The notes under the pieces: model-generated | Databases searched by the model: none | Told to the model about the DNA's origin: nothing | Seen by the model: only the letters and a program-made list of their open reading frames with translations | Assembly: GCA_018242465.1 (NCBI GenBank) | Contig: JAFEBY010000083.1 | Coordinates: forward strand, 1 to 64,000 | Reading direction: 5' to 3' | DNA: 64,000 nucleotides | Source of the DNA: Pseudomonadota bacterium | GTDB lineage: Bacteria; Pseudomonadota; Gammaproteobacteria; Xanthomonadales; Xanthomonadaceae | Translations under genes and position numbers: made by a program | Shown: positions 8,616-17,428 of the stretch, in pieces | Numbering within the stretch: the stretch's first letter is position 1 | Layout of the letters: every line of letters starts with the position of its first letter

Positions 8616-10483
8616 GACGTGTGATTGTCTGCCTGCTGGCGCTTGCCGCAGGCGGTTGCACCACGCTGTCGAAATCCGAGCACGCGCATGCCGAGGCGAT
8701 CGCGATCGCCGCCCGCAGCGATGCCGTCGATTGCCAGCGCGCGGACCACTGCGCCGATCCTTCGGTACTCGAAAGTGCTGCCCCGCAGGCGGGCAACCGC
8801 ATGCTGCTGCTCGATGACGGCCAGGATGCTTTGCTGGCGCGCCTGCACATGATCCGCAGCGCGCGCGAACGCATCGACCTGCAGACCTACATCTACAAGG
8901 AAGACGATGCCGGGCGCATCGTCCTGCAAGAATTGCTGGCCGCGGCGCGGCGCGGCGTGCAGGTGCGGGTGCTGATCGACCAGCTGTCGGCGATGGAATC
9001 GGCGGAGACGCTGGCTGCGCTCTCCGGCATCCATCGCAATTTCCAGCTGCGCATCTACAGCCCGCTGTTCAACCTCGGGCGGCCGAACTACGCCGATTAC
9101 GTGCTCGCCAGCTTCCTCCGGTTCCGCCAGCTCAACCAACGCATGCACACCAAGGTGCTGGTGGTGGATGGCGAAGTCGGCGTCACCGGCGGCCGCAATT
9201 ACAGCGACGACTACTATGACTGGTCGTCGCGCTACAACTTCCTCGATCGTGACGTACTGGTGTCAGGGCCCGCGGCCAGGGCGATGCAGACCAACTTCGA
9301 TGCGTTCTGGGTGGCGCCGCAAAGCGTGCCGGTCGAGCAGCTCAACGATGTTGCGAAGATCCTGCTCGCCCGCGGCGTACCGGCACTGGCCGACAAGCGT
9401 TACGAATTTCCGGAGCGCGTCCGCGCGATGCAGGATGCTTCCGGCGATGCAACGCTGTTGCGCAAGCGACTGGGAGATCTGCTGGCCCCGGTCGCTGATG
9501 TCCAGTTCGTCGCTGATCCCCCCGGCAAGCATGATGATTCCGCCAAGCGTGCAGATAGCGCCCCGGCGTCACTTGTAGTGCGTGACGTGGTGGAGTCGGC
9601 GCAGCACGAAGTCTTGATGCAGACGCCATACCTGGTGTTGACCCATGGTGCGCAACGGCTGTTCCAGGGATTGCATCGCCGTTCCGATCCACCGCGGGTA
9701 ATCGTGTCGACGAGCAGCCTGGCCGGCATCGACAACGCGCTCACTTACGCGATGGCCTACAAGTATCGTCGCCGCTACATCAAGCGTTTCGGTTTCGAGA
9801 TGTACGAGCTCAAGCCGTTCCCGCAAGATGTGCCGATGCGCGTGGGCGATCTCGTCACCGACGAAGAAGACGTGGTCGATGAAGGGGAAGTGAAGGACGC
9901 ACCACGCGTGAGCGTGCGTGGCCGTCGTCGTCCGTTGCCTGCCAGTGGCGAAGACACATCGCGACGTGGCGTGCTGCTGTATCGCCTCAATCGACCGCTG
10001 CCGCAATCCGATGAGCCACGCGTCGGCCTGCACGCGAAATCATTGGTGGTCGATCGCAGCGTCGCCGTGGTCGGCAGCCACAACTTCGATCCGCGTGGCG
10101 TCAACTACAACACCGAGAGCGCGCTGATCATCCGTGACCCGGCCTTCGCCGCACGGGTAGCCGACAGCATCCTGCGCGATACCCAGCCGGCCAATGCCTG
10201 GGTGATTGCGCCGCGTGACCCGGTCATCGCCGATGTCGACGACACCATCGTCAGTGCCAGCGAGCGCCTGCCCCTCTTCGACCTGTGGCCGAGCCGCTAT
10301 GCCACGGATTTCGAATTCCGTAGCGAACCCGGTTGTCCGAAGCCGCTGCCCATCCGCGATCCCGATTTCCACCGCTGCTATCGGGCGGTCGGCGACTTCC
10401 CGGATGTCCCGCTGCTCGGGGTGAAATGGTGGCTGACCCGGGCAATCACGGCCTTCGGGGCCGGAATGACCCCGTTTTTGTAG
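8606..10483 (+). CDS. Phospholipase D-family protein, probable lipoprotein (cardiolipin synthase-like)
   Basis: A 625-residue protein with two HKD motifs: HTKVLVVDGEVGVTGGRN (His181) and HAKSLVVDRSVAVVGSHN (His476), the signature of two-domain PLD enzymes such as ClsC-type cardiolipin synthases. The N-terminus (LLALAAGGCTT) looks like a lipoprotein signal, suggesting membrane anchoring from the periplasmic side, although the lipobox lacks the usual Leu at -3. GTG 8606 is the likely start; GTG 8621 is an alternative. An acidic, charged insert (DEEDVVDEGEVKD, about residue 421) separates the two halves. Whether it makes cardiolipin or hydrolyses phospholipid cannot be told from sequence. Confidence 0.87.
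   Translation: MALRRVIVCLLALAAGGCTTLSKSEHAHAEAIAIAARSDAVDCQRADHCADPSVLESAAPQAGNRMLLLDDGQDALLARLHMIRSARERIDLQTYIYKEDDAGRIVLQELLAAARRGVQVRVLIDQLSAMESAETLAALSGIHRNFQLRIYSPLFNLGRPNYADYVLASFLRFRQLNQRMHTKVLVVDGEVGVTGGRNYSDDYYDWSSRYNFLDRDVLVSGPAARAMQTNFDAFWVAPQSVPVEQLNDVAKILLARGVPALADKRYEFPERVRAMQDASGDATLLRKRLGDLLAPVADVQFVADPPGKHDDSAKRADSAPASLVVRDVVESAQHEVLMQTPYLVLTHGAQRLFQGLHRRSDPPRVIVSTSSLAGIDNALTYAMAYKYRRRYIKRFGFEMYELKPFPQDVPMRVGDLVTDEEDVVDEGEVKDAPRVSVRGRRRPLPASGEDTSRRGVLLYRLNRPLPQSDEPRVGLHAKSLVVDRSVAVVGSHNFDPRGVNYNTESALIIRDPAFAARVADSILRDTQPANAWVIAPRDPVIADVDDTIVSASERLPLFDLWPSRYATDFEFRSEPGCPKPLPIRDPDFHRCYRAVGDFPDVPLLGVKWWLTRAITAFGAGMTPFL
10456..10479 (+). terminator. Possible weak terminator at the end of the PLD gene
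   Basis: A 5-bp stem (CGGGG 10456-10460 / CCCCG 10470-10474) followed by TTTTT, overlapping the last codons. Short stem and a 9-nt loop make it weak. Confidence 0.35.
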
Positions 10484-10605
10484 GCCCAAGGCCGCCCTCC
10501 CGACCCATGACTCCAGTTGTGTGACTTCTGGCAGGGGCCAAAGTGGATATGGTGTTGTACTTTACCAACACACCGAAACAACACCACACCAAACAGGAGT
10601 CTGCC

Positions 10606-10794
10606 ATGTATGCCTACGCCACCCCGAAGACCGTCCGCCGCCCGATGAACCCGCAGGCCGTGCACGCCACCTCATCCACCTATGAGCGCCAGGAAGCCGC
10701 TCCGTTTGGTACCGGGTATGGCCGCAGCAGCGGTTATGTCCAGCGCCCCCGTTACACCCGCGATTGGGCCCCGGCCCGCTTCACCTTGCGTTGA
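10606..10794 (+). CDS. Small basic orphan protein, 62 residues
   Basis: A 62-residue protein rich in Arg, Tyr, Pro and Gly, with no membrane segment, signal peptide or Cys. The C-terminal half (GTGYGRSSGYVQRPRYTRDW) is low-complexity and likely disordered. A good ribosome site (AGGAG 10596-10600) is 5 nt before ATG 10606, the best evidence that it is translated; the upstream in-frame ATG at 10549 lacks one. Just upstream is a GTGTTG...CAACAC inverted repeat (10552-10571), possibly an operator. I do not recognise the family. Confidence 0.6.
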   Translation: MYAYATPKTVRRPMNPQAVHATSSTYERQEAAPFGTGYGRSSGYVQRPRYTRDWAPARFTLR

Positions 10795-10860
10795 TCCATT
10801 CCGGCCTGGGCCATCGAGTCGGTTAGTCTGGCGTCATCATTTTCCAACCAAGAACGCCCC

Positions 10861-11280
10861 ATGCTGTTTCGCCGCCAGGCCACGCTCGACCAGTTGAATA
10901 CGTTGTCCCGCAATACCCTGATGGAGCCACTTGGCATCGTCTTCACCGAACTGGGCGCCGATTACCTGCGCGCGACGATGCCGGTGGATGCCCGCACCCA
11001 CCAGCCCTACGGGTTGCTGCATGGCGGTGCGTCGGCGGCATTGGCGGAAACCCTCGGCAGCACGGCCGCCGGCCTGTGCGTGGGGGAGGACGAAGGCGTG
11101 GTCGGTATCGAGATCAACGCCAATCACTTGCGCGGTGTGCGCGAGGGCGTGGTCACCGGCACCGCACGGCCGCTGCATGTCGGCCGATCCACCCAAGTGT
11201 GGGAAATGAAAATCGAGAACGAGGCAGGCGATCTCGTCTGCATCTCGCGTTTGACGCTGGCGGTGATTCGGCGTCGTTAG
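10861..11280 (+). CDS. Hotdog-fold thioesterase (YdiI/EntH/PaaI-like)
   Basis: A 139-residue acyl-CoA thioesterase of the 4HBT hotdog family. The substrate-binding/catalytic segment HGGASAALAETLGS, with Glu on the central helix, matches the YdiI/EntH group rather than YciA or FadM. YdiI (MenI) hydrolyses DHNA-CoA in menaquinone synthesis and EntH proofreads enterobactin synthesis, but neither pathway is near, so a general housekeeping acyl-CoA thioesterase is the safer description. It is a stand-alone cytosolic gene whose 3' end faces aqpZ across a repeat element. Confidence 0.85.
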   Translation: MLFRRQATLDQLNTLSRNTLMEPLGIVFTELGADYLRATMPVDARTHQPYGLLHGGASAALAETLGSTAAGLCVGEDEGVVGIEINANHLRGVREGVVTGTARPLHVGRSTQVWEMKIENEAGDLVCISRLTLAVIRRR

Positions 11281-11332
11281 CACGCACTGCTTGAAAAAGC
11301 ATCGCCCGGCTGAGCGCCTTTAGCGGTTATCC

Positions 11333-11419
11333 GCAGTGGCCGACACGCCGTGAACCCATCCATGGGGGCTCGACTCGGCATCCATGCCTCGTATGGTCGA
11401 CCACTGCGGACGAACCGCA
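11333..11419 (+). repeat. Dispersed multi-hairpin intergenic repeat, copy A
   Basis: An outer stem pairs 11333-11344 with 11396-11407 (11 of 12 pairs). It encloses two short hairpins, both presenting ATCCAT in or across the loop (11355-11366 and 11377-11388). A third hairpin, TGCGG-ACGAA-CCGCA, follows at 11405-11419. The same element, about 80% identical by hand alignment, occurs reversed at 17303-17384 with compensatory changes in the stems. This copy sits between the convergent ends of the thioesterase and aqpZ genes. The rest of 11281-11502 holds no recognisable gene. Confidence 0.75.
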
Positions 11420-11502
11420 TGGCGCTGCCGGTGGCGAGCTTTTGGCTCCTCTCTCGGAAAGCAACAGCACGCGCGTACCCACCAAGCCAGCGCGTGGCTT
11501 GA

Positions 11503-12210
11503 TCAGTCTTCGCCCAGCCAGCGGTAAATCACGCCGCCCAGAATGCCGCCGATTGCCGGCGCCACCCAGAACAGCCACAACTGGCTCATCGCGCCGCTGC
11601 CCGCGAACAAGGCCACAGCGGTCGAGCGTGCCGGATTCACCGAGGTATTGGTGACCGGAATGCTGATGAGGTGGATCAGGGTCAATGCGAGGCCGATCGC
11701 GATCGGCGCAAAGCCGGCCGGAGCCTTGCCGTGGGTAGAGCCCATGATCACGATCAGGAACACGGCGGTCATCACCACTTCGCACAGGAAGGCCGCGCCC
11801 AGCGCATAGCCTCCCGGTGACAGCGCGCCATAGCCATTGCTGGCGAAGGCGCCGGCCGAGGTCGGATCGATCGCGAAGCCGTCCCTGCCGCTGGCGATCT
11901 GATAGAGGATGAAGGCCGCCAGGGCACCACCCAGCACCTGGGCAAGGATGTAGCCGGGCAGGTCTTTCGCGGGGAAGCGCCCGCCGGCGACCAGGCCAAT
12001 GCTGACCGCGGGATTGAAGTGGGCACCCGAGATGTGGCCGAAGGCGTAGGCGCCGGTCAGCACGGTCAGGCCGAAGGCCAGGGCCACGCCAACGAAGCCG
12101 ATGCCGAGGGGGTTACTGTCACCCCCGAACTTGGCTGCCAGTACTGCGCTGCCGCAACCGCCCAGGACCAGCCAGAAAGTACCGAGGAACTCCGCCGCAA
12201 GTTTCTTCAT
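11503..12210 (-). CDS. aqpZ: Aquaporin Z
   Basis: A 235-residue inner-membrane water channel with six membrane spans. Both NPA loops are present: HFNPAVS (66-68) and VNPARS (192-194). The selectivity-filter residues correspond to those of E. coli AqpZ: Phe46, His180, Thr189 and Arg195, so it should be a water-selective channel rather than a glycerol facilitator. ATG 12210 is preceded by GGAG about 8 nt upstream and gives the standard N-terminus [15 protein letters not shown]; the frame runs open to 12342 but that extension is not aquaporin-like. It is divergent from the cytochrome c5 gene. Confidence 0.95.
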   Translation of the reverse strand: MKKLAAEFLGTFWLVLGGCGSAVLAAKFGGDSNPLGIGFVGVALAFGLTVLTGAYAFGHISGAHFNPAVSIGLVAGGRFPAKDLPGYILAQVLGGALAAFILYQIASGRDGFAIDPTSAGAFASNGYGALSPGGYALGAAFLCEVVMTAVFLIVIMGSTHGKAPAGFAPIAIGLALTLIHLISIPVTNTSVNPARSTAVALFAGSGAMSQLWLFWVAPAIGGILGGVIYRWLGED

Positions 12211-12277
12211 CACCAGGACTCCGTCCGCGCCGGAATGACGCCGCAGGACTATCGCATGGGCAAGTCGTCGCCGCAGC

Positions 12278-12308
12278 TTGTCAGCGATTCGGGCGTTTCC
12301 CGTATACT
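12278..12308 (+). promoter_or_regulatory. Possible sigma-70 promoter of the cytochrome c5 gene
   Basis: TTGTCA (12278-12283) and TATACT (12303-12308) with a 19-bp spacer, about 46 bp before the GTG start. The -10 is good, the spacer is long. Confidence 0.4.
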
Positions 12309-12353
12309 GAACAGCTGAGTGCGGCCGGGGCTGCACAAGCAACGGGTACTCGC

Positions 12354-12878
12354 GTGAATCGATCCGATCTCGACTTCCTGAAGAAATTTTCGATGGTGAT
12401 TGCCTTTTTGTTGGCGACCACAGTCATCCTGATCTTCCTGGGCAGCCATTTGGCGGCCAAATACCACAAGTACGAAGTGACGCCGCAGGCCGCGGCCCAG
12501 ACCGAAGCACGCATCGCGCCGGTCGGTGCGGTCTATGCCGGCGAAGAAGGCAAGGTCGAGCAGGTCGCCGCCGAGGAAGCCGCCAAGAAGCGCGCCTCCT
12601 CGGAAGTTGCCTACGGCGGCACCACCGACGGCAAGACCATCTTCGGCAACCTCTGCACCGGCTGCCACACCAGTGGCAGCGGCGGCGCACCGACGCTTGA
12701 TGCAGCGCACTGGACGGCGCGCGTGGCCCAGGGCAAGGACACGCTGTACAAGCACGCGACCGAAGGGTTCACCGGCAGCTCCGGCACCATGCCGGCCAAG
12801 GGCGGCAACCCGGCGCTGACCGAAGATCAGGTCAAGGCGACGGTGGACTGGATGGTGGCGCAGGCCACCGGCAAGTAA
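12354..12878 (+). CDS. Membrane-anchored cytochrome c5-family protein
   Basis: A 174-residue class I c-type cytochrome. An N-terminal uncleaved anchor ([19 protein letters not shown], about 12-30) is followed by an Ala/Glu-rich linker and a haem domain with CTGCH (101-105) and a probable distal Met146 in GTMPAKGG. Proteins of this type carry electrons between respiratory complexes at the periplasmic face. GTG 12354 is required because the anchor begins only about 11 residues later. The next gene starts at the base after its stop, so the pair is probably coupled. Confidence 0.9.
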   Translation: MNRSDLDFLKKFSMVIAFLLATTVILIFLGSHLAAKYHKYEVTPQAAAQTEARIAPVGAVYAGEEGKVEQVAAEEAAKKRASSEVAYGGTTDGKTIFGNLCTGCHTSGSGGAPTLDAAHWTARVAQGKDTLYKHATEGFTGSSGTMPAKGGNPALTEDQVKATVDWMVAQATGK

Positions 12879-13529
12879 GTGGCCGATGCCGCCCTGCAGC
12901 TGCAGGGCCCGGCTGGCGGACTGGAAGCCAGGCTCGAATTCCCCGACGCCGGCGTTGCTCGCCGCGCCGGTTGCGTGATCGTTTGCCATCCGCTGCCGAC
13001 CGATGGCGGCACCATGGACAACAAGGTGGTGACGACGACCGCGCGTGCGTTGCGCGAGCTCGGCCTCACCACGCTACGGTTCAATTTCCGCGGCACCGGC
13101 AACAGTGCTGGCGAATTCGATCGTGGTGCCGGCGAAAGCGATGACCTGCGCGCAGTGGTGGCGTGGTTGCGCGCCGAGCGCCCCGACGATGCACTGTGGC
13201 TGGCGGGTTTCAGCTTCGGCTCCTTCGTGACGCTGAAGAACGCGGTCGAATTGTGCGCCGATGCGGTGATCTCGATCGCGCCACCGGTAACTGGCCGCGG
13301 CTGGGATTTCAGCCAGATCGAATTGCCGCGGGTGCCGTGGCTGGTGGTGATGGGCGAAGCCGACGAGATCGTCGAACCCAAGGCGGTGTTCGACTGGATC
13401 GATGCATTGCCGCAACCGCCGACGCTGGTGCGCATGCCCGAAACCTCGCACTTCTTCCATCGCAAGCTGATCGACTTGCGCCAGGTGATCCAGCATTGGG
13501 CGCAACCGTTGCTGCCGCCCGAAGCATGA
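12879..13529 (+). CDS. Alpha/beta hydrolase (small serine hydrolase)
   Basis: A 216-residue cytosolic protein of the alpha/beta hydrolase fold. The nucleophile elbow is GFSFGS (Ser112), the oxyanion region CHPLPTDGGTMDNKV follows the first strands, and Asp162 (GEADEIVEP) and His191 or His194 (ETSHFFH) fit the rest of the triad. This is the CHPLPxxGGTM subfamily, whose substrates are mostly unknown. It starts with GTG immediately after the cytochrome stop codon, and its own stop overlaps the zapE start as ATGA, so three consecutive genes look translationally coupled. Confidence 0.85.
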   Translation: MADAALQLQGPAGGLEARLEFPDAGVARRAGCVIVCHPLPTDGGTMDNKVVTTTARALRELGLTTLRFNFRGTGNSAGEFDRGAGESDDLRAVVAWLRAERPDDALWLAGFSFGSFVTLKNAVELCADAVISIAPPVTGRGWDFSQIELPRVPWLVVMGEADEIVEPKAVFDWIDALPQPPTLVRMPETSHFFHRKLIDLRQVIQHWAQPLLPPEA

Positions 13530-14635
13530 GTGCGGAAACCTCGCCGTTGCCGAGCCAGCGCTATGCCGAAGGCGTGGCCCGCGGCGATTGGCAGGAGGAT
13601 CCCGCCCAGCGCGACGTCCTGGTCGAGCTGGATCGCATCCATCGTGAACTGGTGATGGAGCCGGCGCGGGCCTCCGGCTTGTTCTCGCGGTTGTTCGGCG
13701 GCGATGGCGCGGCGTGCAAAGTGCCCGGCTTGTACCTATGGGGTGGGGTGGGTCGCGGCAAGACCTTCCTGGTCGACCTGTTCTACGACGGCCTGCCGAT
13801 CGCGCGCAAGCAGCGCACGCACTTCCATCGTTTCATGCGCGAATTGCACACGCGCCTGCGCGCCCATGCCGGCGAGGCCGATCCGCTCGCCATCATCGCG
13901 CGCGAATGGCGCGAGACGTTGCAGGTGCTCGTGCTCGACGAATTCGTCGTCACCGACATTGGCGATGCGATGCTGCTGTCGCGCCTGCTGCGCGGCCTGT
14001 TCGACGGTGGCGTGACGCTGGTGACGACATCGAATACTGCGCCGGTCGATCTCTATCGCGACGGCCTGCAGCGTGCGAGCTTCTTGCCGGCGATCGATTT
14101 GCTGGAACAGCATTGCCGGGTGCTGGAGATTCCCAGTGAAACCGATTACCGCCTGCGTGCGCTGACGCGTTCGCCGGTATATCGCACGCCGCTGGACGCG
14201 CAGTCGGATGCATGGCTGCAACAGCGCTGGCACGAACTCGGTGGCGACGATGCCCATCGCGATGCCGGACTCGCCATCGAAGGCCGACGCATACCGGTGC
14301 GCGCGCGCAGCAAGGGCCTGGTCTGGTTCGATTTCGCCGCGTTGTGCGATGGCCCGCGCGGCACCAGCGACTACATCGAGATCGCGCAGGAGTTCCACGC
14401 GGTGCTGGTCGGCGGCATTCCGGTATTCGATGGAAACAACGACGATCCGGCGCGCCGCTTCATCAACGCCATCGACGAGTTCTACGACCGCCGCGTCAAG
14501 CTGGTGTGCACTGCGGATGCCGTCCCGGTCGATCTGTATCGCGGCACGCGCCTGGCCGCGATGTTCGAGCGCACCACCTCGCGCCTGATTGAAATGCAGA
14601 GCACGGAATACCTGGGCCAGCACCACCTCGGCTGA
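13526..14635 (+). CDS. zapE: Cell division protein ZapE (AFG1-like ATPase)
   Basis: A 369-residue AFG1/ZapE P-loop ATPase. Walker A is GGVGRGKT (73-80) and Walker B LVLDEF (135-140), followed by sensor-like TTSNTAP. In E. coli ZapE associates with the Z-ring and affects FtsZ polymer stability under low oxygen or heat stress. The ATG overlaps the preceding stop (ATGA), which fixes the start; the frame is open far upstream inside the hydrolase gene but that part has no family similarity. Length and domain are full. Confidence 0.94.
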   Translation: MSAETSPLPSQRYAEGVARGDWQEDPAQRDVLVELDRIHRELVMEPARASGLFSRLFGGDGAACKVPGLYLWGGVGRGKTFLVDLFYDGLPIARKQRTHFHRFMRELHTRLRAHAGEADPLAIIAREWRETLQVLVLDEFVVTDIGDAMLLSRLLRGLFDGGVTLVTTSNTAPVDLYRDGLQRASFLPAIDLLEQHCRVLEIPSETDYRLRALTRSPVYRTPLDAQSDAWLQQRWHELGGDDAHRDAGLAIEGRRIPVRARSKGLVWFDFAALCDGPRGTSDYIEIAQEFHAVLVGGIPVFDGNNDDPARRFINAIDEFYDRRVKLVCTADAVPVDLYRGTRLAAMFERTTSRLIEMQSTEYLGQHHLG

Positions 14636-14670
14636 GGTAGGATCGGGCAAACATTCCGGGGGAGAAACCG

Positions 14671-15381
14671 ATGCGCATGATCACGATGGCCGGACTGCTG
14701 GCAGTGGCCGGCGCGGCGAATGCCGGCACGCCGTTGCCGGATGGTCCGCACGTGGTGACGAGCGGCGAGGGCAAGGTGTCGGTGGCGCCGGACATGGTGA
14801 CGCTCCATGTCAGTGTCTCGAAGAGAAACCCGGTCGCCGCCAATGCAAAAAGGGAAGCCGATGAAGCAGTGAGTCGGTTTCTGGATGCGCTCGCAAAGCA
14901 AGGCGTGGCGAATGCCGACATCACCGCTTCCAGCCTACGACTGTCGGAAGACACTGATCGCGACGATAATGGGAAGCGGGTTTCAAACGGGTATACCGCA
15001 GAACGATCTGTCGACGTGAAATTGCGCGCGCTGAATCGTTTCAATGCCGTGCTTGACGATGCTCTGGCCGCAGGCATCGATCGCTTCGGAAACTTCGATT
15101 TCGAGTCGTCGCGCAAGCTGGAATTGATCGCGCAGGCGCGATCTCTCGCGGCACAGGACGCGCAACGCAAAGCAGAAGATCTGGCGCGTGGATTTTCGGC
15201 GCATGCCGGCAAGATCTACAGCATTGGCAGTGCAGGATCCGGAACCACTGATCATTATCAGCGCGGCAATGAGCTCGGAACGATCACCGTAACGGGGTCG
15301 AGCAAGGACCCTGCGCGCTACCTGCAACCACAGATCGATTTCATCGAGCATGTCCAGGTCGTGTTCGACCTTGTCCGCTAG
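14671..15381 (+). CDS. SIMPL domain protein (DUF541), exported
   Basis: A 236-residue protein with a short signal peptide (cleavage near ANA-GTP, about residue 19) and one SIMPL/DUF541 domain: VVTSGEGKVSVAPDMVTLHVSV near the N-terminus and the ARSLAAQDAQRKAEDLARG helix later. E. coli YggE of this family is linked to oxidative-stress tolerance; the mechanism is unclear. A GGGGGAG ribosome site precedes ATG 14671. Its stop overlaps the stop of the convergent antiporter gene (CTAG shared, 15378-15381). Confidence 0.86.
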   Translation: MRMITMAGLLAVAGAANAGTPLPDGPHVVTSGEGKVSVAPDMVTLHVSVSKRNPVAANAKREADEAVSRFLDALAKQGVANADITASSLRLSEDTDRDDNGKRVSNGYTAERSVDVKLRALNRFNAVLDDALAAGIDRFGNFDFESSRKLELIAQARSLAAQDAQRKAEDLARGFSAHAGKIYSIGSAGSGTTDHYQRGNELGTITVTGSSKDPARYLQPQIDFIEHVQVVFDLVR

Positions 15382-17216
15382 TCCAGCTGCCCTTCCGACG
15401 TCACCGCAGGCAACTCCACGTCTTCGCGCACCACCGATCCGAGCAACCCCTCGCCCTGGTCGGCGGCGAACAACTGCTCCAGTTCCTTGCGTGCTTCGGC
15501 CGAGGTCTGCTTCAACGCTTCCTCGTCGTCGTAGACGAGATGCTGCGCGGAGAGCATGCGTTCGTCGGCTTCCTTGAAGCGGCGCATGCGGTCGTCGGCG
15601 ATCTCCGGCGGGAAGCCGAGCGTGATCAAGGCCTCTCGCCCGGTCTTCAACGCCGAGAAGAATGTCTCGCGAATCGGAGTGACGCCGAAATCCATCAATT
15701 GCCACGCATGGCGGCGATCGCGGGCGCGGGCCAGGATCTTGGCATCCGGGCTGAAACGGCGGATCAACCGCACCGTGCGCAGGCTGTCTTCCACGCTGCC
15801 CATCGCGACCACGAACAAGCGGATATGTTCGGCGCCGGCTGAACGCAACAACTCCGGCTTGGTGGGATCGCCGTAGTAGATCGGATTGCCGAAACGCCGG
15901 AAGAATTCCACCTGTTCGACATCGGAATCGATGGCGACGAACCGCACTTTCTGGGTGAACAAGAGGCGCGCGACGATCTGGCCGAAACGACCGAAGCCGG
16001 CGATCATCACCTGCGGCTGGTCGTCGGGGAGTTCATCGAACGGACGGTCGTCCTTCTTCTTGCGTTTGCGCCCAACCAGCCTGCTCACGGCAATCACCAG
16101 CAATGGCGTCACCGCCATCGACAGGCCGACGATCGCGGTCAGTTGGTCGCGCAATTCCGCCGGCAACAGGTGCACGCGTTCGGCTTCATTGAACACCACG
16201 AAGGCGAATTCACCGCCCAGCGAAAGCACCGACGCCAGCAGCAATGCGCCACGTGTGTCGAGTTTCCCGGGAACGCGCCCGATCGCGAACAGGAGGATGA
16301 ACTTCACCATCATCAGGATGGCGACGCTCGCTGCAATCAGCGCCGGATGCGAGGCGACTTCGCGCAGGTCGATGCTCATGCCGACGGCCATGAAGAACAG
16401 GCCGAGCAGCAGGCCTTCGAACGGCTGGATCTGCGATTCCAGTTCGTGGCGGAATTCGGAATCGGCGAGGATCACGCCGGCGATGAAGGCGCCGAGGCCG
16501 GCGCTCAGGCCCGCGAGTTCGAGGAACCACGCGCTGCCGAGCACGACCAGCAAGGCCGCGGCGGTGAACACTTCCGGCATGCCGGTGCGCGCGACGATCT
16601 TGAACAGCTGGCGCAACAGCAGGCGACCGCCCAGCAGCAGGATCGCGATCGCGCCGATCGCCTTGCCCGTTGCCAGCCATGGCGAGACATCCGCATGCTG
16701 GACCTTGCCTAGCAAGGGGATGGCGGCCAGCAACGGGATCGCCGCGATGTCCTGGAACAGCAGGATCGCGAAGGCGAGACGCCCGTGGTCGCTGCCGATC
16801 TCGCCGCGTTCTGATAGCAGCTGCAGACCGACGGCCGTCGATGACAGCGCCAGCGCCACGCCGATGACCAATGCGGCGTTGAAGCCGGATCCGCGAAACC
16901 AGCAGATCGCGCCGAGCGCCAAGCCGGTCAGCGCGACCTGGAGCGCACCGACACCGAACACTGCACCGCGCATCACCTTCAATCGCGGCAGCGACAGTTC
17001 CAGGCCGATCACGAACAGCATCATCACCACGCCGATTTCGCTGGCGGTGAGCACGCGATCAGGATCCGACACCACTTTCAGCGCGTGTGGTCCCAGCAAC
17101 ACGCCGGCGGCAAGGTAGCCAAGCACCGCGCCCAGGCCGAAGCGTTTGAATACCGGCACCGCGATGACCGCGGCCAACAGGAAGACAAGAGCGAGTTGCA
17201 GACCGCTATCAGGCAT
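15378..17216 (-). CDS. CPA2-type cation:proton antiporter (KefB/KefC-like) with TrkA-N domain
   Basis: A 612-residue inner-membrane protein. The N-terminal two thirds is a Na/H exchanger domain of the CPA2 family (GYLAAGVLLGPH, FVIGLELSL, LALSSTAVGLQLL, FQDIAAIPLL). After a basic RKRKKK linker comes a TrkA-N nucleotide-binding domain (VMIAGFGRFGQIVARLL). This is the architecture of glutathione-gated K+ efflux systems KefB/KefC, so K+/H+ exchange is likely. No KefF/KefG-type partner is adjacent. I prefer ATG 17216, which has GGAGG 4 nt upstream; ATG 17234 is in frame. Confidence 0.9.
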   Translation of the reverse strand: MPDSGLQLALVFLLAAVIAVPVFKRFGLGAVLGYLAAGVLLGPHALKVVSDPDRVLTASEIGVVMMLFVIGLELSLPRLKVMRGAVFGVGALQVALTGLALGAICWFRGSGFNAALVIGVALALSSTAVGLQLLSERGEIGSDHGRLAFAILLFQDIAAIPLLAAIPLLGKVQHADVSPWLATGKAIGAIAILLLGGRLLLRQLFKIVARTGMPEVFTAAALLVVLGSAWFLELAGLSAGLGAFIAGVILADSEFRHELESQIQPFEGLLLGLFFMAVGMSIDLREVASHPALIAASVAILMMVKFILLFAIGRVPGKLDTRGALLLASVLSLGGEFAFVVFNEAERVHLLPAELRDQLTAIVGLSMAVTPLLVIAVSRLVGRKRKKKDDRPFDELPDDQPQVMIAGFGRFGQIVARLLFTQKVRFVAIDSDVEQVEFFRRFGNPIYYGDPTKPELLRSAGAEHIRLFVVAMGSVEDSLRTVRLIRRFSPDAKILARARDRRHAWQLMDFGVTPIRETFFSALKTGREALITLGFPPEIADDRMRRFKEADERMLSAQHLVYDDEEALKQTSAEARKELEQLFAADQGEGLLGSVVREDVELPAVTSEGQLD

Positions 17217-17302
17217 GAGACCTCCGGCAGTCATTATGGGGTTGAAGTGCGGGCGTTGTTGCTTTTTCGCTCTCTATGAAAGTCGTCACCGGCGATGTCT
17301 GT

Positions 17303-17384
17303 GCGGTTCGTCCGCCTGGCCGACCATACGCAGCATGGATGCTGCACATGAGCCTACATGGAGGTATTCACGGCGAGTCGGCCA
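17303..17384 (-). repeat. Dispersed multi-hairpin intergenic repeat, copy B
   Basis: Reverse-orientation copy of the element at 11333-11419. The outer stem pairs 17317-17324 with 17377-17384 (8 perfect pairs). It encloses a perfect 7-bp hairpin (17330-17345) and a short TAC/GTA hairpin (17355-17366). A GCGG-TTCGT-CCGC hairpin lies at 17303-17315. It occupies most of the gap between the divergent antiporter and queF genes and ends 44 bp before the queF ATG. No other gene is seen between 17217 and 17428. Confidence 0.75.
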
Positions 17385-17428
17385 TGTGGACAACCACAGC
17401 AGGCACACAGCCGGGTGATAATTCCTCC

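Noticed and set aside
17276..17428. N-terminal extension of queF
   Set aside because: The open frame continues upstream, but that DNA is the structured repeat and QueF homologues begin near ATG 17429.
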